DNA of 64,000 bases from Allomyces macrogynus ATCC 38327. Taxonomy: Eukaryota > Blastocladiomycota > Blastocladiomycetes > Blastocladiales > Blastocladiaceae. Both the position numbers and the translations under genes were made by a program. The notes beneath the pieces are model-generated. The model was not told where the DNA came from. It saw only the letters and a list, made by a program, of their open reading frames with translations, and did not search any database. Location: the NCBI GenBank assembly GCA_000151295.1, contig GG745339.1, positions 737,950 to 801,949 of the forward strand. The letters are read 5' to 3'. Position 1 is the first letter of the stretch; each line of letters begins with the position of its first letter. Below, piece after piece: positions 1 through 9,969 of the stretch.

Positions 1-979
1 ACCGCGCCGACCCAAGCATCGCGTCGTTTGCCGTCGCCACTCCACCCTCCTCATCCCCCGCTGCACCAACCACCATCTCCCCTTTCGCGGCCCTCCGCCG
101 ACGTCGGACCCAGCGCCACCCAACGATCCCGCCAACCGTTGCGGCCAAAATCACGCCTGCAACCGCGACGGGGGCCCACTTGGCCGCAGCAACCGCAGTC
201 CACCAGGCGGGCTTATCGGTCGTGCCCACAATTTGCAGCAATGTCCCGTGCGTCTCCACATTGGCCACTTGCTCAGGCGTCAGGTGCGCGTCGCGGTACC
301 GTTCGTCCACGCCCGAGTCCACGTCGGACGTGGGTTTCGCGGGAGCAGCGGTGGCGGTGTTGGCGACGACGGGGGCCGTGGCGGAGGCCGGGAGAGTGTA
401 GTCGGCGGGTGGGGGAGGGAGGGCGCGTGGGCCGGGAATGATCGTGGTCGTCGACGTCGTGGACGCGGTGCGCGACGAGGTGGTGGAAGTAGAAGTGCGT
501 GCGGGCCGGTCGGGTGCGTCGGACGTCGGAGTCGGAGTCGCGGTTGGATCGGTATCGGTCGAGGTCGAGTTGCGACTGATCGATGGGGTCGGCGCAGCGA
601 TCACGGTCGTCGACCTGGCCGAGGTGGTGGCGTCGTTACGGGTCGCGAGCCGTGGCAGCGCGACGTCGTCGTCCATGGCACCGCCGTCCATGGCAATGGC
701 GACGCGCGTCTGCAAAGCGGTTGGGATCTTGACCGACGCCATGGGGTCGAGGACGGGGGGCGTGCCGACCATGGCGGTCGGGTGCGGTGAAAACGACGCA
801 AACGACTGCAGCATCACCCACGGCGTGCCGAGCAGCGGCGCGATCAGACCGCGTGGAGCGAGCGTGCCTGCGGTCGCAGTTGCGTCGGGCGTGGTGCTAG
901 CAACGGCAGCCGCGGTGACGGGTCCAAAGACGGCCGCGGCAATGAGGGTTGCAGCGATCAGGGCGAGTAGTGCAGGCAT
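1..979 (-). CDS. Ser/Thr-rich single-pass membrane protein (3' end cut by window edge)
   Basis: One uninterrupted reading frame runs from an ATG at 979 to the left edge, giving about 326 residues with no stop seen. The N-terminus (MPALLALIAATLIAAAVFG) is a typical signal peptide ending in an Ala-rich stretch. The middle is very rich in Thr, Ser, Pro and Ala (runs such as TSTSTTSSRTASTTSTTT), as in O-glycosylated wall or surface proteins. Near residue 266-288 there is one hydrophobic helix (VAVAGVILAATVGGIVG) followed by a basic stop-transfer cluster (RRRRRAAKG) and the start of a cytoplasmic tail. This is the layout of fungal wall-stress sensors and mucin-like surface proteins, but no named family is recognised. 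It is divergent from the START gene across about 1 kb. Confidence 0.6.
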   Translation of the reverse strand, partial: MPALLALIAATLIAAAVFGPVTAAAVASTTPDATATAGTLAPRGLIAPLLGTPWVMLQSFASFSPHPTAMVGTPPVLDPMASVKIPTALQTRVAIAMDGGAMDDDVALPRLATRNDATTSARSTTVIAAPTPSISRNSTSTDTDPTATPTPTSDAPDRPARTSTSTTSSRTASTTSTTTIIPGPRALPPPPADYTLPASATAPVVANTATAAPAKPTSDVDSGVDERYRDAHLTPEQVANVETHGTLLQIVGTTDKPAWWTAVAAAKWAPVAVAGVILAATVGGIVGWRWVRRRRRAAKGEMVVGAAGDEEGGVATANDAMLGSAR

Positions 980-2013
980 GGCGCCAACGGGATCGCGAGT
1001 AACGCGGGCGCGGCGGCGAGATGGGCACATGGTGGGGCGGATCCTGGGCAGAGCGTCGTGCGGAGAGAGAGCGGGAGCAGAGCAGCAGGGCCTCGCTGTC
1101 GACAGCGACCAGAGTGGAACTATGGGCGGAGTACGGAGCGGGGAGAGACGGGATCAAGGGTCCAACGAGGCGCTTCTTGGTGGTTGAGCAGCACGCCCAC
1201 CAACCGACCATCCCCCCACGCGCGCCCACCGCCGACCAACAGGCCCGCGCGTGGAGGAGAAGCAGACAGGCCGTCGCGCCCGTCCACCGCCGTTCCATGG
1301 ACAGCGAGTGGTTCCAAACAGGTGCGCGCCCCCTCTTCGCGCACACAGGATGCTCGGTGGATCAGCTTGCGCCACGATCGCGGCCTTGCAGCGGGGAGAG
1401 CGAGAGGGCCGGGAGCGGTCGCGTGCACCGGATCCGAGCCCCCCTACTCGACGTGCTTGCACAGAGCGGCACGGTGGCGTGTGCGCGGGGAGGGCGGGGC
1501 GCAAGCATTTGGACGTCATGAAGTTTGAAGACCGGTCGTCCTGGTCGATGGTGGTGCTCGACACGTGCAGAGTGGCCGCGTCTTGGATGGCGGGACCGTA
1601 AACTTGATCAGGGCCGCTTCGGCAGCGGCGACGCGGCATCCAGGAGCATCGTGGTAGGAGGGGCGGGCATGGTGGGGCTGCTCGTGGGTGGTGGACAGCC
1701 CGGGCAGTGCGGCCACGTCAGACAAGTGTCCATGTCAGAGGGCTGTCACCGCCGTCGCGCGCAGTGACACGCGTCCCTGCCGCCGCTGCACCGCGACCGG
1801 CCCGCCGGCAAACAGCCTGACCAGCGGCCACCAACGAACAACACGAACCCAATCGTCCCCACGGCCCCACTCCACCATCAACAACATCACGCTGCAGCAC
1901 CGCCAGTCTTGGACCCAACTTGCCTGCCCGACCCGCAATCAGCTCGGCACCCTCGCCTCTTCACGCTACCCGCGCGCGCGACTCGACCGACCTCCACCTC
2001 GACGACAACCGCC
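980..2013. other. Divergent intergenic region, no gene seen
   Basis: About 1 kb between the divergent starts of the membrane-protein gene and the START gene. All six frames carry short open stretches, but they have GC-shadow composition, no family motif and no usable splice structure. It is presumably the shared promoter and 5' leader space. Confidence 0.5.
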
Positions 2014-3790
2014 ATGGCCTTGCAAGCCAAACCTGGCGCTGCCGCTCCCGCTGCCAGCATCGTCATGCCCGCGCCCGCCGCCGACCTTTCGCCGCGTGCT
2101 GCGCACCTCGCCATCCTGCGCCTGCTTGTCGTCGCACTCCCGCCATCGTTGCTCAGCGGTAGGTTCACCCGCACCGTCGCGTCCGTCTCTGCAGCTCCAC
2201 GCCGATCCTGACGCAGCACCCCCGCTAGCCCTGCCCTTTGGCCGCACCTGGGACCTGATGCACTATGTCCTGCTCGAGCTCTCGGTCCTCGCCCTCTTCC
2301 GCACCTTGCTCGGGCTGCCGGATCCGACAAGACTCGTTGGCGCCGGCGCGAGCCCAGAAACGACACGCAACGTCGTCGTGCCGCCACCACCGCCCCCGGC
2401 ACCAACCAACGTGACGATCGTCGTGCCTGAACCGAAAGCTGCAACCTCACCTGCACCCGCGCCGGCTGCTGCTGCCGCTACCGCTGTCGCCGTCAACGAA
2501 GACGAGGATGAGGGCAGCGACGATGACGACGACGCTTCCGACGCCGAGGACGCGACGCCGGCCCCCGTCGACGAGGAAGTCGACCTCGGCAAGGACGATG
2601 ACACGAACGTGCCCGTGCATCACCACCCACTCCTGAAACTGTGCGACCCGCTCGTCGCCAAACTGCTCGCCATGACCGCTATGGGGGATGCCGTGGCCGA
2701 TGCCAATGACTGGGATCTGGTCGTGGATCGCGGCGACGCCGTCAAGATTTGGCGCAGTAAACATAGCGAGCACCGGTACCGGCTGCTCGGTATCTTTGAT
2801 GCGGTACGCTCTCTGTGCGCGCGTGTGTGGTGTTGGGACTCGGTGGTGTGGGCAAACTGATGTGGGCCGTGGTCGTTGGATTTTGTAGTCGCTCTACACG
2901 ACGTTTGATTTCTTGAACGATATCGAAAAGAGGCCCGAGTGGTACGTCTCTGTCGACCGCGCTGCACCACCTTTCGCGCATGAACTAACCCCCCACCACC
3001 ATCATCAGGGATGAGATGACCGAGGGTGCATCGATCGTCGAGCAACTCTCGCCCACGACGCGCGTGCAACATATCAAAATCAAGGCCATTTGGCCAACTT
3101 CGGCGCGCGACCTGCTCCTCCTCTCGCACTGGCGCCGGCTCTCGCCATCAACCTTGCTCGCGTGCACGACCTCGGTCGACCACGCGAATGTTCCTGAAGC
3201 GCCGGGCGTCGTACGCATGTGGGCCGAGTGCGCCGGACAACTGTGCGAGCGCGTGGTTGTGAACGGGGTCGAGAAGACGCGCGTGTTGCAGATTGCCGAT
3301 GGGGATCCAAAGGGGTGGGTGCCAAAGTCGATCTTGACCATGGGTACGCATTGATCGCGCGGTGTGCGGGTGGAGAGTGGAGGTTGGAGACTCACGCATC
3401 GACCCCTGAAACGTAGTCGCGACCAAGGCCCTGCCCGACTCGTTCATCAAGGTCAACCGACTTGTCGCACAACTGCTGCACGCCCAGACCTCGCGCTACT
3501 TCCCGGCACCACCACCGAAAAAGGGGAAGGGCAAGAAGGGGAAGAAGGCCAAATCCGCCGCCGCGCTGCCACCACCACCACCCTCGGCTCCCGTAATCAA
3601 GACGGTCGAAACGCCGGCGACGCCCTTGGTCACGGCGCCCGCTCCAGTCGCGGTGCGCACCAGCTGGCTCGCGCCGTGGAAGGCTGCGCTCAAGACGGTG
3701 CACCGTGTCTTGACGGGCGCAAGCCCGTATTTGGTCAGTGCGATGGCGGTCATGATGATCGTGCAGCGGTTGAAGCGAATTCAGGGATAG
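2014..3790 (+). CDS. START-domain lipid-binding protein with hydrophobic segments at both ends
   Basis: Five exons: 2014-2158, 2217-2803, 2889-2941, 3009-3343 and 3417-3790 (497 aa). All junctions are GT-AG and keep frame. The ATG has a good context (CGCCATGG) and is the first in frame. Residues about 190-400 form a START fold: an N-terminal strand (VKIWRSKHSEHRYRLLG), the signature FLNDIEKRPEWDEM, then IKAIWPTSARDLLLLSHWRR and a C-terminal helix near VNRLVAQLLHAQ. START domains carry a lipid in a hydrophobic pocket. Hydrophobic stretches precede it (LAILRLLVVALPPSLL and LMHYVLLELSVLALF), an acidic Glu/Asp/Ala linker separates them, and a hydrophobic helix (PYLVSAMAVMMIVQ) sits near the C-terminus after a Lys-rich segment. 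Inference: a membrane-attached lipid-transfer protein. The ligand cannot be read from sequence. Confidence 0.8.
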
Positions 3791-4343
3791 TGATTGGTGG
3801 TCTGGGGAGGGGGGGAGAGGGAAGAGGTTGGCGCGCGATCGTCAACAGTCGGTTTTGTCGTGGTTTTGGAAAATCATTCCCCGAGGATCCTCAGAGCCCC
3901 GAAACAGGTCGACCCGCTCGGACGGCATGTTGTGATTGAGAGTCAGGCCCAGTACTCTGTTCGCATCTCTTGTGATGGTGGAAACATGCCAACGAGAGCA
4001 TCAAGAGCAAGGAACGTGGCCGCGTAGACACAACGGGCTGCCCCTGTGCTAGGCCCTTCTCTGCTGACGATCTCTGTGAAATGACAGTCAAGGGCAGGCC
4101 TTGCAGTCGTGAGACACACGGCGGAAGACTGCAGCCAGATAGCGGCGGCGGAGGAGGACGCGGTAATGGGTGATGGTTGCTGTGATCAAGTTGCCTCGAA
4201 CGCCTCGCAGGTTCTCTCCGCCTCCACTAACATCACATATCACATATATAGACGCCTGGAATCCTTTTCCTCCTCAGACACACCCCCAAAGCGCTCTCCT
4301 CCTTTCTCCTCCCGTGCACGAAACACCCAGCCCAATACAAACC
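3791..4343. other. Intergenic region with core promoter of CFAP410 gene
   Basis: Spacer between two plus-strand genes. Its only clear content is a TATA-like element about 95 bp before the CFAP410 ATG. No ORF here has coding character. Confidence 0.5.
4243..4250 (+). promoter_or_regulatory. TATA-like element upstream of CFAP410
   Basis: CATATATA sits about 95 bp before the ATG at 4344. This distance matches the TATA-to-ATG spacing of the F-box gene at 57189. It also argues against the in-frame upstream ATG at 4173, which would lie before the promoter. Confidence 0.4.
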
Positions 4344-5902
4344 ATGCCTGGACACACGACAACGCGACGCCATTCGCGCTTGGGCAAGAACCGACGCAGT
4401 CCGTCTCCGCCTAAACAGCGCCGCGCGTGGGGAGATAATGTCAACAGCGGTGGCAGCAGTGTTCATGTCCCGCGCGGCACGTCTTCGTCGCCCATGAATG
4501 CTGCAAGCGGATTCACGCACGATCACAACGGGCACGCCATCAAGTCGCTCACCGAGGCGACCATCCTGTCGCGCAACAAGGCGCGCACGCTCGGCGACGT
4601 GACAGAGCTCAACGTGTGGGGGTGCGTATCAGGCTGAAAAGCCCAACGTTCCCATAAGCGTGCAGGCGGCTGACGAGTCCGGCCCCCACGTCTTAGCTCG
4701 CAGCTCGACGACGCGTCCATCCTGCAACTACTCCCGCAGTTACGAATCGCGTCGCTATCGGTCAACAAGCTCACGACGCTCGCGCCGTTCCTCGGGCTCA
4801 CGAACCTCGAGGAGCTCTACCTGCGACGCAACCTCGTCGGGATTGACCTGATTGCGCCCGAGGCCACGGCGCACGACCACCTCGCAGTGCTAGTGCACGA
4901 ACTCGCGTTTCTCGCCGACTGCCCGAAGCTGTCGGTGCTCTGGTTGAGCGAAAATCCGATTTCCGAGTGGGACCCGGCGCTCTACCGCGTCTCGGTTGCT
5001 CGGATTTTGCCGCAGGTCAAGCAGCTCGATAACAAACGTATGTGGGCAGAAGCGACGCGTCTGTTTTTTTTTGCGCACATTTTGCTAACCCTTCTCGTCG
5101 TCCTTTTCGAGCCATCTCCGCCAAGGAACGCCAACTCGCGCAGCAGCTCGCGCTCGAATTGCTGCACGCCGACGTCGCGTACGCCAACGCGGTCCATTCC
5201 ATGCCGTTACATCGGGGAGTTGTCGCGTCGCCCACAACTCCGCGCCGGACGTGGCACGACGCGTCCCCACGGCCCACGTCGGCCGCACACCGCGTGTCCC
5301 ACGCCAACACGGACCATCTCCACCGCGCAGCGAACGACGGAGCCCACGCAAACACGTCCTTCGCGTCGCAGCAGAAGGCGAGTTCCAACTGGGAATCTGC
5401 TCGTACACGGAGCCCGCCCCGGCGTCATCACGACGTTGGTACTGCTCACCGCGATGTGGCCGTGGACGGAAGCAATTTGGCCGGGCCGTGGCAACGCGCT
5501 GGTCCGAAGGGAGAACGTCGCACACCCAGTCCGCGCAGCCGCCACCGCCGTGCTGGCCGCGACGAATCAGCCGACGGCCCGCTTCTCCGTGAGCCAATTA
5601 CCACGACGCACGCAGGCCGCGACGAGTCGGCTGACGGCCCGATGCCCGAGTCGGTCGCGCATATTCGCGCCACGGCCAAGGCACGCGCACGTGGACCGAC
5701 CGCGTGGACGATTCCGGCGCACGACGACGAAACGGCGGATTCAGAGTCGGCGTCGAGTCCCGGGAGCCCGGTGGACCGGACCGCAGCGGTGGGCGATGAG
5801 CACAAGAATAACGTGCTGTTTGCGGTTCTGGCGCTGATCCACGACTTGGATCCGGTCGCGCTGCGGATTGTCAAGAAGGAGGTGGACCGGATGGCGAAGT
5901 GA
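4344..5902 (+). CDS. CFAP410: CFAP410 (C21orf2) cilium basal-body LRR protein
   Basis: Three exons: 4344-4621, 4697-5037 and 5112-5902 (469 aa). The N-terminal half follows the C21orf2/CFAP410 pattern closely: a leading helix (EATILSRNKARTLGDVTELN) and the WGSQL turn, then leucine-rich repeats (IASLSVNKLTTLAPFLGL, LEELYLRRNLV) and the LRR cap CPKLSVLWLSENPISEWD followed by YRVSVARILPQVKQLDNK. The extreme C-terminus (VLFAVLALIHDLDPVALRIV) fits the short helical oligomerisation domain of the family. In between is a long low-complexity Arg/His/Ser linker that contains the decapeptide AGRDESADGP twice. In animals and protists CFAP410 works with NEK1 and SPATA7 at the ciliary base. Its presence implies a flagellated life stage. 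Confidence 0.9.
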
Positions 5903-6065
5903 TGCAGTGGGCGATTTGGAGCGGAGTGCAGAGGGAGTAATGGCGACGGAGCTGAAGCGGCTGCGGGACGACCAAGAAAGAAAGCTGGTGACATGTAAAT
6001 ATACACATGTTGGTCGATCACGCTCTCCGATCCGCTCCACTCCAAACCCAGCCTGTGCGACTCGT

Positions 6066-7964
6066 TCACGTCCTGCGCCGCACGCGCGACCGGCTCGCCG
6101 ACCGGTCCCGGGACGGCGGCGACCGCTTGCTTCCCAGACGACGCGACGACCGCATCTCGCCTTCCTCGGATGCCGGCAGCTGGCCCTCGTCGCTCGGCGT
6201 GTCGCGTGCGGCCGTCGCCGGGCTCGCGACACTGTCGGATCTCGGCGGCGCCGACAACGGCAGCGGAGATGCCGCGGTCGTGCGTGGTGATGACGATAGC
6301 AGCGCGCGGTCCGACGACGCTAACGACGCGGCGGTCGCCTCGCCGGGCGCCGGCGGCGGTGCCACCACAAGGTTGGCCCTGAGCTCGTTGAGCGCCTTAT
6401 ATTGGTTCACGAGCAAGTTTGCGAGCGCGGCCAGCCGGGCGAGTGCGGCATGTGCGTCGGCGACCGGGTAGTCGTCGGGCGGAGGCTCTTGCGCCCGGTC
6501 AGGTGGTGGCATAACGCCGCGAGTTGCTGGGCCTCGTGCTCGTTGAAGTTGGTCATGCACGCTTGCAGTTCGTGGTCGTAGTACCGGACCGTGTACCACA
6601 AGACGTCGGAGAAGTGCGACTACGGGCGGTGGAGGTTAGACATTGGTCTGAGGGGAAAAAACAGCAAAAAAAGAGCGAGGGGCGTACAAAGCGGAATTTC
6701 TCGGGCACGCCCGTGAGCTTTTCGAGGTGGTCGATGCGGCACTGCATGTCGAGCGCGCCGAGGTGCAGGAAATTGCCGCCAATCACGACCGAGTCCTCGG
6801 GCGTGAAGACGGCGTGGATCCACCCGCTTGGGATGAAAAACACTTGGCCGGCTTCCACGACCGCTGCATAGACCACGTCGGCGAGCTCGAACAGGTCGGT
6901 CGGGGTCTCGTTGATGTGGCATTGCCGGTAGAGTTCGAAATGCTTTTCAGTTGGCTCGATAAAGTAAAAGATCTTGGACCTGGCCGCCGAAGGAGTGTTA
7001 GTTGGATTCAGCCCACAATTGTGGCGAGTTAGTTCAGGTACGCACCCCTTGATCACATGGTAGAAGACCGACGACCCGCCGAAATCAATGTGGAAATCGG
7101 TATAAGAGTTCGCGACACTCATGATGCAGTAGATGGTGACCTTGGGCTTGTCATCGGCGCGCGATGCGGGCCAGACGCGGTCGAGCAGGTCGAGGTCGCG
7201 CACAACGCGCGGGCGCACAACCAGGTCGTTGAGCGGCGTATCAGAAAACTCGAGCGAAAGAATGTTGTAGATGCTGTCGCGCAGCGGGCTGTTAAAGTAG
7301 GTGGCCCACGACGCCAGGTCAACGGGCACACTGACCTGCGAGGCCACGTCGACCGTGTCGACCACGACGTCTGCGCCTAGAAGACGAGCCAATTGGGTGG
7401 AGAATGGTCGTCTCGGTTCGGTCAGCGCCGTCTGCCTCTGTCGTGGGTCGTGTGGCCCCGGAAAATGGGAGGAAAGGCTGACGCACCGACAATCTCGGCG
7501 ACCTGCGTGACCGTCAGCCGTTCCGGGCACACCATGTCGAGCCCGGCTTTGGACTTGACGGCAAACGGCCTTGTGAATCCATTGCGCCGCAAATAGTCGA
7601 GCGTGACCGTCTCGCCCGAGTGCACGGCAAAGTCGGGCGTCTGGAAGCGGTGCTGGTACTTGGCGAGAACATTGATCCACTTGGTTCCCGTGCGCTCCGG
7701 GTTATTGCCGACGTGAAGCGCAGGCCGAGAAGCGCGCGAGCGTCTCGCGTTAGCGGCAGGTGGGGGTTTGATGGTCCTGGTGCACTCTGGACACACAAAC
7801 TTGCGCTCACCATCGCTGGGCACCGTCGCGGGCACGCACGCGCGGTGGAAACGAGCCAAGCAGCGTGCGCACGCAAGGTGGAGTCGGTCGTCGTCGTCGG
7901 GCTGCTGGCAGACGCAGAGGAGGGGCGCGGGCGGCTGCGAGCGCGTCATGGTGGTCATGGACAT
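6066..7964 (-). CDS. PHD finger-JmjC histone demethylase of the JHDM1/KDM2-KDM7 group
   Basis: Exons on the minus strand: 7964-7487, 7376-7046, 6979-6688 and 6619 downward. A PHD finger occupies residues about 14-65 (CVCQQ..., CARC, FHRACV, CPEC). The JmjC domain follows. Fe(II) ligands are visible as H255 and D257 in YTDFHIDFGG and H325 in GWIHAVFTP. The 2-oxoglutarate lysine is K272 in GSKIFYFIEPT. The family hallmark IPSGWIHAVFTPEDSVVIGG is present. Members remove methyl groups from H3 lysines (H3K36 or H3K9). After the exon beginning SHFSDVLWYTVRYYDHELQ the frame shifts between about 6515 and 6486 into a second frame (ALARLAALANLLVNQYKAL...) that ends at 6066. I found no convincing intron of the right phase there; a 104-nt GT-AG intron (6589-6486) fits but would delete conserved-looking helix sequence. 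An assembly error is possible. Confidence 0.85.
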
Positions 7965-8094
7965 CGCCAATGTATACGCGTGGTCGAGGGGGCGGTCGTT
8001 GCGGTTCGGCGCGCTGTCAAGTCGAAGTTCGTTTCGTACGCCGTGCTGGGGCCATGCCGGTGCACCAAGTCGCCTGTTGCTGTCGAGGATCGTT

Positions 8095-8112
8095 GGGGGG
8101 GGGGGGGGGGGG
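8095..8112 (+). repeat. Poly-G run of 18
   Basis: Homopolymer of 18 G in the divergent promoter between the JmjC and PCI genes. Runs this long are prone to sequencing error, so the exact length is uncertain. Confidence 0.8.
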
Positions 8113-8245
8113 TTGCTGCGACAGGCTCGACGATGATTTGCGCAAGACTTGACCAGTGCAGAGTCCGCTGCCTTCTGCTCCTGGTGATCAAAGGCAGGCC
8201 CAGCATGCTTTTCTGTTGCTCGCTCCACCATCCACATTTGTGACC

Positions 8246-9837
8246 ATGGCCACACCGATCAAACCCGTCATCGAGTCGTTTCTCGTCCAAGTCGCCGCCG
8301 CTGCGACTCTCGGCAATGTCGAGCTTCTCGCTGAATCGCTCGACCTGGCGCGTGTGGCCGACATGGAGCTGCTCGCGTCGGCGCTCGCCCTGATGCAGCT
8401 CGACAAATTCGTCCGTAACAATCTGTTGCACCGGCACCATGCCCGAACTCCGACGGCCGACAACTTGGCCGGCACGAAACGCGTAGCTGATGCCTTGCGA
8501 ACCGCTCATCTATTGGCGCTGGCGGTCCAATACGATGTAGAGCTTGGACACGTTCCGCTCACTACCGGCCACCCACCTTGCCGCGCTTACGCCTGGCGGA
8601 CGCGCCACGATCACCGAATTTTTCGTGTTTCTCGCGCAATGGGGGTTGCGCAAACCGTTCCCGGACCTGCTCCTAGCCTACGCGCGGTTTTTCCGGTTCG
8701 TGCACCCTCCAATGTTCCACAACAGGCAACGCTGATTGGGACTTACGCGACGACCTCATCCGTAGATCGTTTGCGGAATGGTTTGCCGACGAGGCACCAT
8801 CATCGGCCTGGATTTCCCCCGTCGTCTCGATGCTCTTCAAGCAGCTGATTGCGATTGCGCGCCAGGTATGCTGTCAACTCGCTTCTCCACCCGGTTTTTA
8901 GTTGATCCGCGTTCGCTCCACCGACTTGATGTCCATCTGTGCCCTCTATCTACTGTTCCAGACGAAGACCCCCCACCCGGAAATCTGGGACCTCATTCTC
9001 AAGCCGATCCCTTTTGCGCAGTATCCGGCGCCGCTGCAACTGCGCTACTTCATGTTCCAGGGCGAGCTCTACCTCGGCCGCGGTAATCACGAGCAGGCCG
9101 AGGCCTACCTGACCGAAGCGCTCGTTCTGTGCCCGACATGGAGCGCGCGCAACCGCGAACGCATTCTGTGTCACTTGATTCTCGCGCGACTCGCACTGGG
9201 TCTCTGGCCGCCGCGCGACTTGCTCGCTGCCTACGCGCTCGACACGGCCTGGGTGCCCGTGCTCAAGGCCATGCGCGCATACAATGTGCCTGCCGTCGAG
9301 GCCGCGATTGATGCAGCCGCGCCACTGTTTGTCAGGAACGGCGTCTACATTTTTTTGTGGGAGCAGTTGCGGCCGCTCGTCGTGCGCAACTCTTTGGCGC
9401 TGTGGTACGTTTGTCTGCCGATCCGGGCGCCGTGGCGTTTATACCTGACGAGACGACTCACGACTTGGTTCGCCAACTTCCGTAGTGTCCAGATGTACTG
9501 CCGCATGTTCCCGACCCCGCCCGGCAAGATCCGCACAATGAACATAAGCTTCTTTTCCGCGACCTTACGACTCGTCTACCGCGACACCGACTCGACGCAG
9601 GACGAGCTCGACGCCGAGGCTTACCTGAAACTGACCTCGCTGATCGCGCAGGGCCGCGTCAAGGGGTACGTCACGTCGCAAATCAATAAGGAGACCAAGG
9701 ACCAGAAGTTCGTGTGCGTCCTGCCCAAAGGTGAGCCCGAGAACGTAGTCCTGCCACTACGTCGCGCCATGACCCCACCAACGGCGGCTGTCCTGGCTGG
9801 GAGCGTTGCGAGCAACGCCATGATGATGGTCGAATAA
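8246..9837 (+). CDS. PCI-domain protein, PCID2/Thp1 type (TREX-2 mRNA export)
   Basis: Best model: exons 8246-8482, 8541-8695, 8766-8865 and 8902-9837 (475 aa, frame kept throughout). The last exon carries the family signature. A TPR-like region (YFMFQGELYLGRGNHEQAEA, YLTEALVLCPTWS, RERILCHLILARLALGLWP) leads into helices (FVRNGVYIFLWEQLRPLVVR) and then the winged helix (YLKLTSLIAQGRVKGYVTSQ), closely tracking PCID2. PCID2/Thp1 pairs with a SAC3-type scaffold in TREX-2 at nuclear pores. CSN12 has the same fold and cannot be excluded. Exons 2 and 3 are the weakest part: donors 8687 or 8696 both fit, and the first intron could instead begin at 8411. The stop codon lies inside an AATAAA at 9833-9838. 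Confidence 0.8.
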
Positions 9838-9969
9838 AAACGAAACTGTGCCAATTGACGAAAAAATTAATGGAATGTGTTCTTGATATTCAACGCAGCA
9901 ACAACAACCAACCCAAAAACGAACCGACGTCATGCGTGCAATGCAGCCGCCGCTCACCCGGCCTCTCAT

